Positions 37,136 to 46,397 of a stretch of 64,000 nucleotides of DNA are shown here, in pieces (the first letter of the stretch is position 1; every line of letters begins with the position of its first letter). A model generated the notes under the pieces. That model was given only the letters and a program-made list of their open reading frames with translations. It was not told where the DNA came from and ran no database searches. The position numbers and the translations under genes are program-made. Source of the stretch: Bordetella parapertussis (GTDB lineage Bacteria > Bacteroidota > Bacteroidia > Chitinophagales > Chitinophagaceae); assembly GCA_943331005.2 (NCBI GenBank), contig CALQJX020000009.1:1-64000 (forward strand), in the 5' to 3' direction.

Positions 37136-38422
37136 TTAAACCATCCAGTCTGTAACCCTGTTCACAAACGCCTCTCTGAAAGGCACCTGAATACGTATGT
37201 AATTATCAGAATACCCTTCCATCATTCCATTTTTATCTGCATGTTCAAAAAGCACTTTGCGTAGCTGACCACGGTGCTGCTCTGAGAAATACTGCATTTT
37301 CTGAAAAGAAAGATTGCGTAGTGCCTTATTGCGTTCGTTGCGAATATGCATAGGAACCACAGGCTTCATGTCTGCAGCCAGGGTATCTGTACGTTCCGAA
37401 TAGGTAAACACATGCAGGTAAGAAACATCTATACTATGCAGAAAATCGAAAGTTTCTTTGAAATCTTCGTCTGTTTCACCGGGGAAACCAACGATCACAT
37501 CGGCTCCAATGCAGCAATGTGGCATGAGTTCTTTAATGAGCGCTACTCTTTCAGCATACAATTCACGCTTGTACCGGCGGCGCATAAGCCCCAATATCTT
37601 ATTACTGCCGCTCTGAAGTGGAATATGAAAATGAGGCATGAACCTACGAGAGGCAGCTACAAATGAAATGATCTCATCAGTCAACAGATTGGGCTCAATA
37701 GAAGAAATCCTGAAACGTTCTACCCCATCAGCCGAATCTGCATCAATAGCCTGCACCAGCTCAAAGAAGGAAGAATCACGTGTCTTACCTCCGTCTATAC
37801 CCTTGCCAAAATCGCCCAGATTGATCCCGGTAAGTACAATTTCCTTAACACCTGAAGCCGAAAGCTCACCAATATTGTTAAGAACACCCTGAATACTATC
37901 GCTGCGGCTGTGGCCACGAGCCAGTGGTATGGTACAAAAACTGCAATTATAGTCGCAGCCATCCTGAACTTTCAGAAAGGTGCGGGTACGGTCATTCAAA
38001 GAAAAGGAACTATGAAAACCAGAAACATCTTCAATATCGCAGGAACAAATTTTTGCGCCACCCTTATCTGCGGGTCCGTTTGCTATATCTTTCAGGTGAG
38101 CTACAATGTTGAACTTCTCTGCAGCTCCCAAAACCAGATCAACCCCATCAATAGCGGCTATCTGTTCCGGCTTCAACTGTGCATAACAACCAGTAACTAC
38201 AACAGTAGCATCGGGGGTGCGGCGCTGAATACGACGCACAATCTGCCTGCATTCCTTATCGGCATTGTCTGTAACAGAACATGTATTAATAATATACACA
38301 TCTGCATCCTCGTCAAATTCCTTCTTTACGAAGCCATCAGCTTCCAGCATACGGCTCAATGCCGATGTTTCGGAATAATTCAACTTACAACCCAGGGTAT
38401 GAAATGCTACAGATTTGCTCAT
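37136..38422 (-). CDS. mtaB: tRNA t6A37 methylthiotransferase
   Basis: MtaB is a radical-SAM enzyme that converts t6A at tRNA position 37 to ms2t6A. The 428-residue protein shows the three-domain layout of the family. The N-terminal UPF0004 domain has Cys12, Cys48 and Cys79 (HTLGCKLN, NTCSVTDNADKE, TGCYAQ) for one Fe-S cluster. The radical-SAM core carries the CxxxCxxC motif CDYNCSFC (Cys156, 160, 163), followed by GADVIVGFPGETDEDF. A short C-terminal TRAM-like region completes it. The GCKLN signature distinguishes MtaB-type from MiaB (GCQMN) and RimO. A TAACTTTG box lies 50 nt upstream. Confidence 0.93.
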   Translation of the reverse strand: MSKSVAFHTLGCKLNYSETSALSRMLEADGFVKKEFDEDADVYIINTCSVTDNADKECRQIVRRIQRRTPDATVVVTGCYAQLKPEQIAAIDGVDLVLGAAEKFNIVAHLKDIANGPADKGGAKICSCDIEDVSGFHSSFSLNDRTRTFLKVQDGCDYNCSFCTIPLARGHSRSDSIQGVLNNIGELSASGVKEIVLTGINLGDFGKGIDGGKTRDSSFFELVQAIDADSADGVERFRISSIEPNLLTDEIISFVAASRRFMPHFHIPLQSGSNKILGLMRRRYKRELYAERVALIKELMPHCCIGADVIVGFPGETDEDFKETFDFLHSIDVSYLHVFTYSERTDTLAADMKPVVPMHIRNERNKALRNLSFQKMQYFSEQHRGQLRKVLFEHADKNGMMEGYSDNYIRIQVPFREAFVNRVTDWMV

Positions 38423-38472
38423 TAAAAGTAAATACGCTCAAAAAAAGACAATACTGCCCTATGGCAGCAGGG

Positions 38473-38480
38473 CAAAGTTA
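38473..38480 (-). promoter_or_regulatory. -7 box of mtaB
   Basis: TAACTTTG on the minus strand, about 50 nt before the start at 38422, in the 246-nt divergent gap with the E1 gene. No clear -33 element. Confidence 0.4.
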
Positions 38481-38554
38481 CTGATAAAGTTGCATCCATA
38501 TACTCACATAATGAGCTACCAGACGTTGGTTTTCTCTTTTTACTCTTCAAAGGT

Positions 38555-38562
38555 TATCTTTG
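38555..38562 (+). promoter_or_regulatory. -7 box of the E1-mnmH-selD operon
   Basis: TATCTTTG on the plus strand, 106 nt before the ATG at 38669. It would give a leader of about 100 nt. The -33 element is not clear. Confidence 0.45.
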
Positions 38563-38668
38563 CTGAAATGTATCTTGACCGTTCTTATGAAAATTCATAA
38601 AAACGATGATCCTACATTTGAGTTATCTTGATTTTCTTACTAATTATTAGACTTTAATATTATCCGTT

Positions 38669-41065
38669 ATGCCATTGATTGCTGCCACATCCAAGCCTGC
38701 AAGATTGTCGTTCGAAGAGTTCAAACAGGAAGCGCTGAACGACTACCGTATAGTGGTTGCCAGCCGTGAGGCCAGCCTGATGGGCAGGCGTGAGGTACTG
38801 ACAGGCAAAGCTAAATTCGGCATATTTGGTGATGGTAAAGAACTGGCACAGATCGCTGTTGCCAAATGCTTCAAACCCGGAGATATACGCAGCGGCTACT
38901 ACCGCGACCAGACCCTGATGTTTGCTACAGGCATGAGCGATATACAGCGTTTCTTTGCACAACTCTATGCTGACCCGAACATAGAAAACGAACCAGCAAC
39001 CGCAGGTCGTATGATGAACGGGCACTACGGTACCCGCTGGCTGGATGAAGATGGCGAATGGAAGGATCTGATGAAAGAACCACAGTCCAGCAGCGATATA
39101 TCGCCTACAGCCGGACAAATGGTACGTGCACTGGGTCTTGCCTATGCTTCTAAAATGTATCGCCATATAGAGGAATTACAGACAGGATTTGAAAAATTCA
39201 CCAATAAGGGCAATGAAGTAGTATTCTGTACTATAGGTGATGCGTCTACTTCAGAAGGTCTGTTCTGGGAAAGCGTGAACGCTGCAGGCGTGCTGCAGGT
39301 GCCACTGGCCATCTTTATATGGGATGACGGTTATGGTATATCAGTTCCAAGGTCTTACCAGACTACCAAAAACTCCATTTCCGAAGCTCTTGCAGGAATG
39401 CAGTGGGATGACAAAAAAGGAGGCATTAATATATACACTGCAAAAGGCTGGGATTATGCCGGTCTGGTGCAAACAATACAGCAAGGAATAGAAAGGGTAC
39501 GTGAAACACACATCCCGGCCATATTCCACATACAGGAAGTAACACAGCCACAGGGTCACTCTACATCGGGTTCGCATGAACGCTACAAAAGCAAGGAAAG
39601 GCTGGAGTGGGAGAAAGAAATGGATTGTGTGACCAAAATGAGGGTCTTCCTGCAGGAAAACAATATTGCAAACGAAGAAGAGATTCTGGCAATTGAAGAA
39701 GAAGCAAGAGAAGAAGCGCGTGCGGCAAAACAGCGTGCATGGGAAAACTTCCTGCAACCTATAAAAGACCAGAGAGAGCAGGCAGCAAACTTGTGTACTG
39801 CTGCCATGTATGAAGCCGGAAACAATGCAGAAACAGCAGCAGCGCTGACTGGCGAATTAAACAAAATAAAAGAGCCTATTCGTAAAGATGTACTGCAGAC
39901 AGTAAGCAAGGTACTTTCGCTGTGCAATCCTGCCGGTGAAGTCACTATGGCACTGCAGCGCTTCTACGACATAATACTGAACGACAACAAAGAAAAATTC
40001 TCTTCTCATCTGCATTCACAGTCGCGCCACAGTGCTATGAAGGTACCTGTTGAAGCGCCGGTATATGATGCCGATTCCACATCGCTTAACGGATATGAGA
40101 TACTGAACAAATTCTTTGATACCACATTTGCAGAAAACCCTGCAGTACTTGCTTTTGGCGAAGATCTGGGAAAGATCGGCGACGTAAACCAGGGCTTTGC
40201 AGGACTGCAGGACAAATATGGCTCACTACGTGTCACAGACACCGGCATACGCGAAGCCAGCATCATTGGCCAGGGTATAGGTTTGGCAATGCGTGGCCTA
40301 CGCCCTATTGCAGAGATCCAGTATCTGGATTATCTGCTCTATGGTCTGCAACCACTCAGCGATGATGTTGCTACTCTGCAGTACCGTACCCGTGGTGGAC
40401 AGAAATGCCCGCTCATAGTGCGCACACGCGGCCACAGGCTGGAAGGCATATGGCACAGCGGATCGCCGATGGGTATGATCATCAACTCTATAAGGGGTAT
40501 GTATCTCTGTGTTCCCCGCAATATGGTGCAGGCAGCTGGTATGTATAATACCCTACTTGCTGCAGATGAGCCGGGTATAGTTGTAGAATGCCTCAACGGC
40601 TATCGCCTGAAGGAGCAAATGCCATCTAACCTCAATTCTTTTACTGTACCTTTTGGCGTACCTGAGATCATTCGCGAGGGTACCGACATTACTATAGTTT
40701 CTTACGGCTCTACGCTACGTATAATAGACGATGCCATAAATAATTATCTGGAACCGAAAGGTATCAGCTGCGAGGTAGTAGATGTGCAGACACTGCTGCC
40801 ATTCGATATCAATCACATTATAGTAGAATCGCTAAAGAAGACCAACCGCATAGTGTTCATAGACGAAGATGTGCCGGGTGGTGCAACTGCATATATGTTC
40901 CAGCAGGTAATGGAAAAACAAGGCGGTTTCCGTTGGCTGGATGTGGCTCCGAAAACCATTACAGCACAGGCACACAGACCTGCATATGCAACAGATGGTG
41001 ATTACTTCTCTAAACCTAATGCTGAGACCATAGCCCAGGCAATAGAAGACATGATGAGAGAGTAA
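38669..41065 (+). CDS. 2-oxoacid dehydrogenase E1, alpha and beta subunits fused
   Basis: A 798-residue fusion of the two E1 subunits of a branched-chain 2-oxoacid / pyruvate-type dehydrogenase. E1 decarboxylates the 2-oxoacid with thiamine diphosphate and passes the acyl group to lipoyl-E2. The alpha half (about 1-400) has the TPP/Mg motif beginning IGDASTSEGLFWESVNAAG and ending in WDDGYGIS. The beta half (about 480-798) begins FGEDLGKIGDVNQGF and contains RVTDTGIREASIIGQGIGLA, IVRTRGHRLEGIWHSGSP and DEDVPGGATAYM. A helical linker joins them. Fused E1 is common in Bacteroidota and usually annotated as 2-oxoisovalerate dehydrogenase; substrate is inferred. Its stop overlaps the mnmH start (TAATG), so the genes are translationally coupled. 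Confidence 0.88.
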   Translation: MPLIAATSKPARLSFEEFKQEALNDYRIVVASREASLMGRREVLTGKAKFGIFGDGKELAQIAVAKCFKPGDIRSGYYRDQTLMFATGMSDIQRFFAQLYADPNIENEPATAGRMMNGHYGTRWLDEDGEWKDLMKEPQSSSDISPTAGQMVRALGLAYASKMYRHIEELQTGFEKFTNKGNEVVFCTIGDASTSEGLFWESVNAAGVLQVPLAIFIWDDGYGISVPRSYQTTKNSISEALAGMQWDDKKGGINIYTAKGWDYAGLVQTIQQGIERVRETHIPAIFHIQEVTQPQGHSTSGSHERYKSKERLEWEKEMDCVTKMRVFLQENNIANEEEILAIEEEAREEARAAKQRAWENFLQPIKDQREQAANLCTAAMYEAGNNAETAAALTGELNKIKEPIRKDVLQTVSKVLSLCNPAGEVTMALQRFYDIILNDNKEKFSSHLHSQSRHSAMKVPVEAPVYDADSTSLNGYEILNKFFDTTFAENPAVLAFGEDLGKIGDVNQGFAGLQDKYGSLRVTDTGIREASIIGQGIGLAMRGLRPIAEIQYLDYLLYGLQPLSDDVATLQYRTRGGQKCPLIVRTRGHRLEGIWHSGSPMGMIINSIRGMYLCVPRNMVQAAGMYNTLLAADEPGIVVECLNGYRLKEQMPSNLNSFTVPFGVPEIIREGTDITIVSYGSTLRIIDDAINNYLEPKGISCEVVDVQTLLPFDINHIIVESLKKTNRIVFIDEDVPGGATAYMFQQVMEKQGGFRWLDVAPKTITAQAHRPAYATDGDYFSKPNAETIAQAIEDMMRE

Positions 41066-42120
41066 TGATCATCAAAACAGATATAGAAGAGTTCCTCTCA
41101 CTTGCACTGCAATATCCTGTACTGGATGCGCGCAGCCCCGGAGAGTATGACCATGCTCATATTCCCGGCGCCTACAGCCTGCCCTTGTTTACCGACGAGG
41201 AACGAAAAGTTGTAGGAACTGCCTACAAACAGGAAAGCAGGGAACAGGCGATAAAGAATGGCCTCGATTTTTTTGGCGTGAAGATGCGCAAAATGGTGGA
41301 GGATGCTGAAGCTATTACAGCAGCTCACCATAAAACACAACCATCAAATTGTGTCTTGGTTCACTGCTGGCGCGGAGGCATGCGCAGTGCAGCAGTAGCT
41401 TGGCTACTGGACCTCTATGGGTTCAAGGTGTATCTGCTGAAAGGCGGCTACAAAGTATACAGGCAGTGGACATTACAACAATTTGAAAAACCGGTATCCT
41501 TTCGGATGATAGGAGGCTACACCGGATCGGGAAAAACAATGGTACTGCAAGACCTGCAGAAGCGTGGTAAAGTAACGCTGGATCTGGAGGGACTAGCCAA
41601 TCATAAAGGTTCGGCATTTGGCGGACTGGGCAAAAATGGACAACCTACTCAGGAACAGTTTGAGAATGATCTTGCGCAGCACATACATGCGCTACCTACA
41701 GATGCTCCGGTATGGGTAGAAGACGAAAGTCGCAGAATAGGCGACCTGAATATACCTTTGCAGGTTTGGACCAACATGCGCCAAAGCCCCATTTATTTCA
41801 TGGATATAGCTATGGAGGTGCGACTGGATCATATAGTTGAAGAATATGGCAAATTCAAAAAAGAAGACCTGGTAACTACCATCATGCGGATCAGCAAAAG
41901 ATTGGGCGGACTGGGTACCAGAGATGCGATAAACCACATACTGGAAGGCAATATCAAAGAAAGCTTCAGCATATTATTGGCCTACTACGACAAGTTCTAC
42001 CTGCAAGGCCTCTACAACAGAGCAAATACCGATGAACTGATCACAAAAGTGGCATCGCACACTGTAAACCCGCAAACAAACGGCAATCTGCTATTATCAG
42101 CAGCTGCCATGAACTATTAA
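41065..42120 (+). CDS. mnmH: tRNA 2-selenouridine(34) synthase
   Basis: MnmH (SelU, YbbB) replaces the sulfur of 2-thiouridine at the tRNA wobble position with selenium, using selenophosphate. The 351-residue protein has an N-terminal rhodanese domain with the active Cys101 in VHCWRGGMRSAA, and a C-terminal P-loop domain with GGYTGSGKT (about 150-158), the usual architecture and length. The rhodanese start LDARSPGEYDHAHIPGA is also clear. The gene overlaps the E1 stop by one base and is followed after 7 nt by selD, which makes its selenium donor. That pairing supports the function strongly. Confidence 0.94.
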   Translation: MIIKTDIEEFLSLALQYPVLDARSPGEYDHAHIPGAYSLPLFTDEERKVVGTAYKQESREQAIKNGLDFFGVKMRKMVEDAEAITAAHHKTQPSNCVLVHCWRGGMRSAAVAWLLDLYGFKVYLLKGGYKVYRQWTLQQFEKPVSFRMIGGYTGSGKTMVLQDLQKRGKVTLDLEGLANHKGSAFGGLGKNGQPTQEQFENDLAQHIHALPTDAPVWVEDESRRIGDLNIPLQVWTNMRQSPIYFMDIAMEVRLDHIVEEYGKFKKEDLVTTIMRISKRLGGLGTRDAINHILEGNIKESFSILLAYYDKFYLQGLYNRANTDELITKVASHTVNPQTNGNLLLSAAAMNY

Positions 42121-42127
42121 TAACTAC

Positions 42128-43186
42128 ATGATGCAAGAAGAAATAAAACTTACCCAGTTCTCACGCGGTGCAGGTTGCGGCTGCAAGATAGCACCTGCTG
42201 TGCTGCAGGAGATACTGCAAACTGATGTTGCAGAACAACATTCGCCCTTGCTTATCGTGGGAAATGGGGCCAATGACGATGCTGCCGCCTATGATATGGG
42301 AGATGGTAAAGCGCTGATTGCTACTACAGACTTCTTCATGCCTATTGTGGATGATGCTTATGAATTTGGCCGGATTGCCGCTGCCAACTCCATTAGCGAT
42401 GTATATGCCATGGGTGGCACCCCTACCCTGGCACTAGCCATACTGGGGTGGCCGGTAGAAAAAATACCGGTTGCCATAGCTCGCAGAGCACTGGAAGGAG
42501 CCAGGAGCATTTGTGCCGAAGCGGGTATACCACTGGCCGGCGGTCATAGCATAGATTCTTCTGAACCTATACTGGGACTTTCAGTAACAGGGTTTTGTAA
42601 AAAAGAAAATCTGAAGAGAAACAACACCGCACAAGAAGGCGACTTGCTTTTTATTACAAAACCTATTGGTACAGGCATACTGGCAACTGCACTGAAAAGA
42701 GATGTAATAAGCAACGAACATAAAGAAATACTCACCAGACAAATGACCAAACTGAATGCAATTGGTGCATTACTGGGAGCGATGAATGGGGTGCATGCCA
42801 TGACAGACATTACTGGTTTCGGGCTGGCAGGCCATCTTATAGAAATGGCGGAAGGCAGCGGAATTTCGGCAACCATAAACTACAGTAAAGTAACGCTTAT
42901 GGAAGGTGTAAAGACCTATCTGGCACAGCGCATTGTACCAGATGCCACTTATCGCAACTGGAACGGATACCACACAAAAATTGCGTTCGGAGAAGGTGTA
43001 GACATTATGGAATCCTTCAGCATACTACCCGACCCGCAAACCAATGGTGGCCTGCTTATTGCCGTAAGTCCAAATGCTATTGAAGAAGTAGTTGCCCTGC
43101 TGAACATGAATGGCTACAGCGACTTTACAACACCAATAGGAATACTAACTGCTGCTGGTGAAAAAGTAATAAATGTGATAGCTTAA
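42128..43186 (+). CDS. selD: selenide, water dikinase (selenophosphate synthetase)
   Basis: SelD makes selenophosphate from selenide and ATP. The 352-residue protein begins with the glycine-rich active loop RGAGCGCKI, where Cys17 and Lys20 match the catalytic residues of E. coli SelD in number and spacing. Both Cys are coded by TGC, so this is the cysteine form, not the selenocysteine form. The PurM-like fold is seen in ATTDFFMPIVDDAYEFGRIAAANSISDVYAMG-type sequence and the late DPQTNGGLLIAV motif. Start is the ATG at 42128; a second ATG follows at once. With mnmH it forms a complete tRNA-selenouridine route. No selA or selB is in the window. Confidence 0.95.
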   Translation: MMQEEIKLTQFSRGAGCGCKIAPAVLQEILQTDVAEQHSPLLIVGNGANDDAAAYDMGDGKALIATTDFFMPIVDDAYEFGRIAAANSISDVYAMGGTPTLALAILGWPVEKIPVAIARRALEGARSICAEAGIPLAGGHSIDSSEPILGLSVTGFCKKENLKRNNTAQEGDLLFITKPIGTGILATALKRDVISNEHKEILTRQMTKLNAIGALLGAMNGVHAMTDITGFGLAGHLIEMAEGSGISATINYSKVTLMEGVKTYLAQRIVPDATYRNWNGYHTKIAFGEGVDIMESFSILPDPQTNGGLLIAVSPNAIEEVVALLNMNGYSDFTTPIGILTAAGEKVINVIA

Positions 43187-43278
43187 TATCCCGGAAAATA
43201 GCGGCCTTGTATTTATTTGTTTCAATAATTAAATTTGGATAAGCATTATTCATACTTATTTAAAAACAAACAATAGCC

Positions 43279-43899
43279 ATGAGCACCTACGACCCTCGCA
43301 TTGATGACTACATTGCCAAAAGCGCAGCCTTTGCACAACCCATTCTGACCCACCTCAGAGAATTGATACACGAAACATGCCCTGATGTTGAAGAAATATG
43401 GAAATGGAGTTTTCCGAATTTCGAATATAAAGGAAGTACCCTCTGTAGTATGGCTGCGTTCAAACAACATTGCTCATTTGGTTTCTGGAAGGCTTCCCTT
43501 ATACCAGACCCTGACAACATACTACAATTGGCCGAAAAAGCAGCCATGGGACAATTGAGCAAGATCAGCAGCCTGAAAGACCTACCCAAAGACAGCATTC
43601 TGAAAAAGTACCTGAGGGCTGCTATGAAGCTGAACGAAGAGGGAGTGAAATCAAAAGCTAAAAAGAAAGTAACTTCTGAAGACAAGAGTGCACTAACCAC
43701 CCCGGCAGACTTTGCCGCACTACTGAAAAAGAAAAAAGAAGCATCGGAAGTATTTAATGACTTCAGCTACTCCAACAAGAAAGATTACATATTGTGGTTT
43801 GAAGAAGCTAAAACTGAAGCTACACGAAGCAAGCGTATGGAGCAGGCACTGGAATGGATAGCAGAGGGCAAAAGCAGACATTGGAAATACAAAAAGTAA
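43279..43899 (+). CDS. YdeI/OmpD-associated family protein (DUF1801 plus OmdA-like region)
   Basis: A 206-residue cytoplasmic protein. The first half (about 10-115) matches the DUF1801/YdeI fold, with the characteristic LIHETCPDVEEIWKWSFPNF and the aromatic CSFGFWKASL. The second half, after a Lys-rich linker (about 125-140), contains FNDFSYSNKKDYILWFEEAK and TRSKRMEQALEWIAEGK, the signature of the bacteriocin-protection, YdeI/OmpD-associated (OmdA) region. Function is not established; the family appears in stress and envelope contexts. It lies 92 nt after selD and could be transcribed alone. Confidence 0.82.
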   Translation: MSTYDPRIDDYIAKSAAFAQPILTHLRELIHETCPDVEEIWKWSFPNFEYKGSTLCSMAAFKQHCSFGFWKASLIPDPDNILQLAEKAAMGQLSKISSLKDLPKDSILKKYLRAAMKLNEEGVKSKAKKKVTSEDKSALTTPADFAALLKKKKEASEVFNDFSYSNKKDYILWFEEAKTEATRSKRMEQALEWIAEGKSRHWKYKK

Positions 43900-44118
43900 T
43901 GTACCCATCAATAATTCATCGATCTGTTTAAGAAGCGAAGATCTCTTACAACGCCGGATCTTTCCTGACAATATCTATTTTCGGAAAAGCAGAACACAGA
44001 TCAATCAGTACGAACCCGCTTACATAGCATGTTTATATAAATACCAGAACAATCTGTACCATACACTTAAAAATATGGTAGCAGATATGTAATTCCTTTA
44101 CTGTAGATAAGAATGTTT

Positions 44119-44126
44119 TACTTTTG
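44119..44126 (+). promoter_or_regulatory. -7 box of purM
   Basis: TACTTTTG, 8 nt before the ATG at 44135, predicting a very short leader. No convincing TTTG at the -33 distance. Confidence 0.45.
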
Positions 44127-44134
44127 CACTCAGA

Positions 44135-45301
44135 ATGAACGACCGTTACAGCCAGCGCGGAGTATCTGCGCAAAAAGAAGATGTACACAAGGCAGTTGCA
44201 AAGCTCGATAAGGGCCTTTTCCCCAATGCTTTCTGCAAGGTATACCCCGACTTCTGGGGAAATGATGCTGATTATTGCAACCTGATGCATGCCGATGGTG
44301 CAGGCACCAAGTCTATACTGGCATACATGTACTGGAAAGAGACCGGCGATATGAGTGTTTGGAAAGGTATAGCCATAGACAGCATAGTAATGAACATAGA
44401 CGATATGCTGTGCGTAGGTGCTACCGGTCCGTTCACCTACTCTTCTACTATAGGCCGAAATAAGCACCTTATTCCGGGTGAGGTGATCTCCTCTCTTATA
44501 AACGGCACACAGGAATATTTCGATAACCTGAAAGAATATGGCATAGATGTGCACTTTCTGGGTGGCGAAACAGCCGACGTAGGCGATGTGGTGCGTACCG
44601 TTATTGTGGATGGTACTATGGCTTGCCGTATGCGCCGCGACCAGCTGGTAACTACCGAAAAAATGCAGCCGGGCGATGTGGTGGTTTCTCTGGCAAGCTA
44701 TGGGCAGGCAACCTATGAAGAGGAGTACAACAGTGGCATGGGCAGCAACGGCCTTACAAGTGCCCGCCACGAAATGCTGCACAAAGAATATGCACAGAAA
44801 TACCCCGAAAGTGTAGACCCGAACCTACCTGCAGATGTGGTTTACAATGGCAAATACAAACTTACAGACAGAACCGCTACCCCACTGAACACGGGTAAGA
44901 TGATCTTATCGCCTACCCGCACCTATGCGCCGGTGATACTGAAAGTGCTGCAGCAGCATTTTGATAAGATACACGGCATTATTCACTGCAGTGGCGGCGG
45001 ACAAAGCAAATGCCTCCATTATCTTCCTGCACCACTTCGCGTGGTGAAGAACAATTTATTGCCGGTTCCTCCGTTATTTACTATGATACAGGAATCTGCA
45101 GGTACTTCCTGGAGAGAAATGTATCAGGTATTCAATATGGGGCAGCGACTGGAGATCTTTACAGACAAAGAAACTGCACAAAGTATTATTGCCATTGCAG
45201 CTTCTTTCAATATTGACGCACAGATATCGGGTTTTGTTGAACAGGCTGAAAAGAAAGAAGTAGTAATAGAAAGCCCGTATGGCACTTTCTCCTACACATA
45301 A
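44135..45301 (+). CDS. purM: phosphoribosylformylglycinamidine cyclo-ligase (AIR synthase)
   Basis: PurM closes the imidazole ring of FGAM with ATP to give AIR, step 5 of purine synthesis, in the cytoplasm. The 388-residue protein carries the family pattern: a YSQRGVSAQKEDVHKAV start, HADGAGTKSILAYMYWKE for nucleotide binding, IDSIVMNIDDMLCVGATGPF, LGGETADVGDVVRT, and the C-terminal HCSGGGQSKCLHYL. The form in which the start region is YSQRGVSA and the chain about 390 residues is typical of Bacteroidota. It is monocistronic. A -7 box almost touches the start codon. Confidence 0.93.
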   Translation: MNDRYSQRGVSAQKEDVHKAVAKLDKGLFPNAFCKVYPDFWGNDADYCNLMHADGAGTKSILAYMYWKETGDMSVWKGIAIDSIVMNIDDMLCVGATGPFTYSSTIGRNKHLIPGEVISSLINGTQEYFDNLKEYGIDVHFLGGETADVGDVVRTVIVDGTMACRMRRDQLVTTEKMQPGDVVVSLASYGQATYEEEYNSGMGSNGLTSARHEMLHKEYAQKYPESVDPNLPADVVYNGKYKLTDRTATPLNTGKMILSPTRTYAPVILKVLQQHFDKIHGIIHCSGGGQSKCLHYLPAPLRVVKNNLLPVPPLFTMIQESAGTSWREMYQVFNMGQRLEIFTDKETAQSIIAIAASFNIDAQISGFVEQAEKKEVVIESPYGTFSYT

Positions 45302-45419
45302 ATAAATATATTTTTATAAAATTCTTAAACAAAAAACGATCTGAAAGTGAATTTTCTATGTTATATGTAGTACATTCACATTCAGAATTCGCAACCAAAA
45401 ACCTAAAATCAATAATAAA

Positions 45420-46148
45420 ATGAAAGGATTACTGATTACTGCATGCTCACTGTTCCTCTTTGGCGCAACTTATGCACAAGACAACGGCTCTGATGATGAC
45501 GGCATTACCAACGAAAAAATAAATCTGGATGGCAGCCCGCTCCCAGGTCATGACGGCAATCACAGTAAGCATTGGAATCATCTTACTACATTAGCGCTCT
45601 CCCCGCTTCAGTATACTGAAAACGGTGTTGGTGGTGGCATCAGCTATGAGCGTGCATTAGATCACAAAGGCATCATATCTGTATATGTACCTGCTATTGC
45701 AACCTTTAATCTGAAACATGGCCATTCAGATCCATACAACAACTACTATTACAACGACCCTTACATGAACAATAGGCCTTCAGTAATGCTTTATCTTATG
45801 CCGGGTGTGAAATTCTATCCTACAGGTATGGGCAAGGTTAAATATGCGATAGGCCCTAACGCTGTTATTGGTATTGGTCAGAAAAATGTTACTGACAGGT
45901 ACTACATGAATAACTACTACACTACTTCATCATACTATCCTGGCTACTACGTACCATATTCTAAAATGGAGGATCGCCTGCTGTTGGGTATGATGATCAA
46001 CAACTCATTGAACATCAACGCTACAGAACATCTGTATGTAGGTGCTGAAATGGGCTTTGGTTTCACTTATTACGACAAAGTAGGTAACTACAACGAAGGC
46101 GTTAACTTCCTTACTCAGGGTGCTTTCAAGATCGGTTACACTTTCTAA
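45420..46148 (+). CDS. outer-membrane beta-barrel protein, function unknown
   Basis: A 242-residue protein with a signal peptide (about residues 1-19, ending ATYAQ). After an acidic linker (DNGSDDDGITNEK) the mature protein is rich in Tyr, Asn and Gly with amphipathic strands, for example VGGGISYERALDHKGIISVYVPA, YAIGPNAVIGIG and HLYVGAEMGFGFTYY. It ends GAFKIGYTF on a terminal Phe, the usual signal for outer-membrane insertion. It is probably an 8- to 10-strand barrel; no ligand or role can be given. A strong terminator follows. Confidence 0.72.
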   Translation: MKGLLITACSLFLFGATYAQDNGSDDDGITNEKINLDGSPLPGHDGNHSKHWNHLTTLALSPLQYTENGVGGGISYERALDHKGIISVYVPAIATFNLKHGHSDPYNNYYYNDPYMNNRPSVMLYLMPGVKFYPTGMGKVKYAIGPNAVIGIGQKNVTDRYYMNNYYTTSSYYPGYYVPYSKMEDRLLLGMMINNSLNINATEHLYVGAEMGFGFTYYDKVGNYNEGVNFLTQGAFKIGYTF

Positions 46149-46174
46149 GCTAAAAAAACATTATTTTAATAAAA

Positions 46175-46198
46175 GCCCCGCATTTGCGGGGCTTTTTT
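46175..46198 (+). terminator. terminator of the outer-membrane protein gene
   Basis: GCCCCGC (46175-46181), loop attt, GCGGGGC (46186-46192), then TTTTTT. A classic intrinsic terminator 26 nt after the stop. Confidence 0.93.
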
Positions 46199-46237
46199 AT
46201 TGCCTGACAGTAAATGATAATTGTAAACATTAATCCG

Positions 46238-46245
46238 TATTTTTG
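46238..46245 (+). promoter_or_regulatory. -7 box of the thiamine operon
   Basis: TATTTTTG immediately upstream of the TPP riboswitch. It would place the transcript start just before the aptamer. Confidence 0.5.
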
Positions 46246-46252
46246 TTTATCA

Positions 46253-46330
46253 CTTTAGGGGTGCCTTAAATATACCGGCTGAGATCATACCCTTGTACCA
46301 GATCAGGATAATGCCTGCGTATGGAAAAAG
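46253..46330 (+). promoter_or_regulatory. TPP riboswitch (THI element)
   Basis: The conserved aptamer text is all present in order: AGGGGTGCC, the pyrimidine-sensing GGCTGAGATCATACCC, TTGTACCAGATCAGGATAAT for the pyrophosphate-side helix, then GCCTGCGTATGG closing the structure. It precedes thiS and the other thi genes, so it should lower their expression when thiamine diphosphate is bound. Confidence 0.95.
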
Positions 46331-46333
46331 TAT

Positions 46334-46368
46334 CGGGCAGCATATGCTGCTTCTTCAGCCCGTTTTTT
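46334..46368 (+). terminator. riboswitch-linked terminator
   Basis: CGGGC (46334-46338) pairs with GCCCG (46358-46362), with an inner hairpin GCAGCATATGCTGC, followed by TTTTTT (46363-46368). It begins 4 nt after the aptamer, suggesting control by transcription termination. Confidence 0.8.
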
Positions 46369-46397
46369 AGTCTTCCCTGCTGTGCACAATTTTGTGT

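Noticed and set aside
42170..42190. Possible selenocysteine in SelD at the active-site position
   Set aside because: The codons at the GCGCK loop are TGC, and no in-frame TGA occurs.
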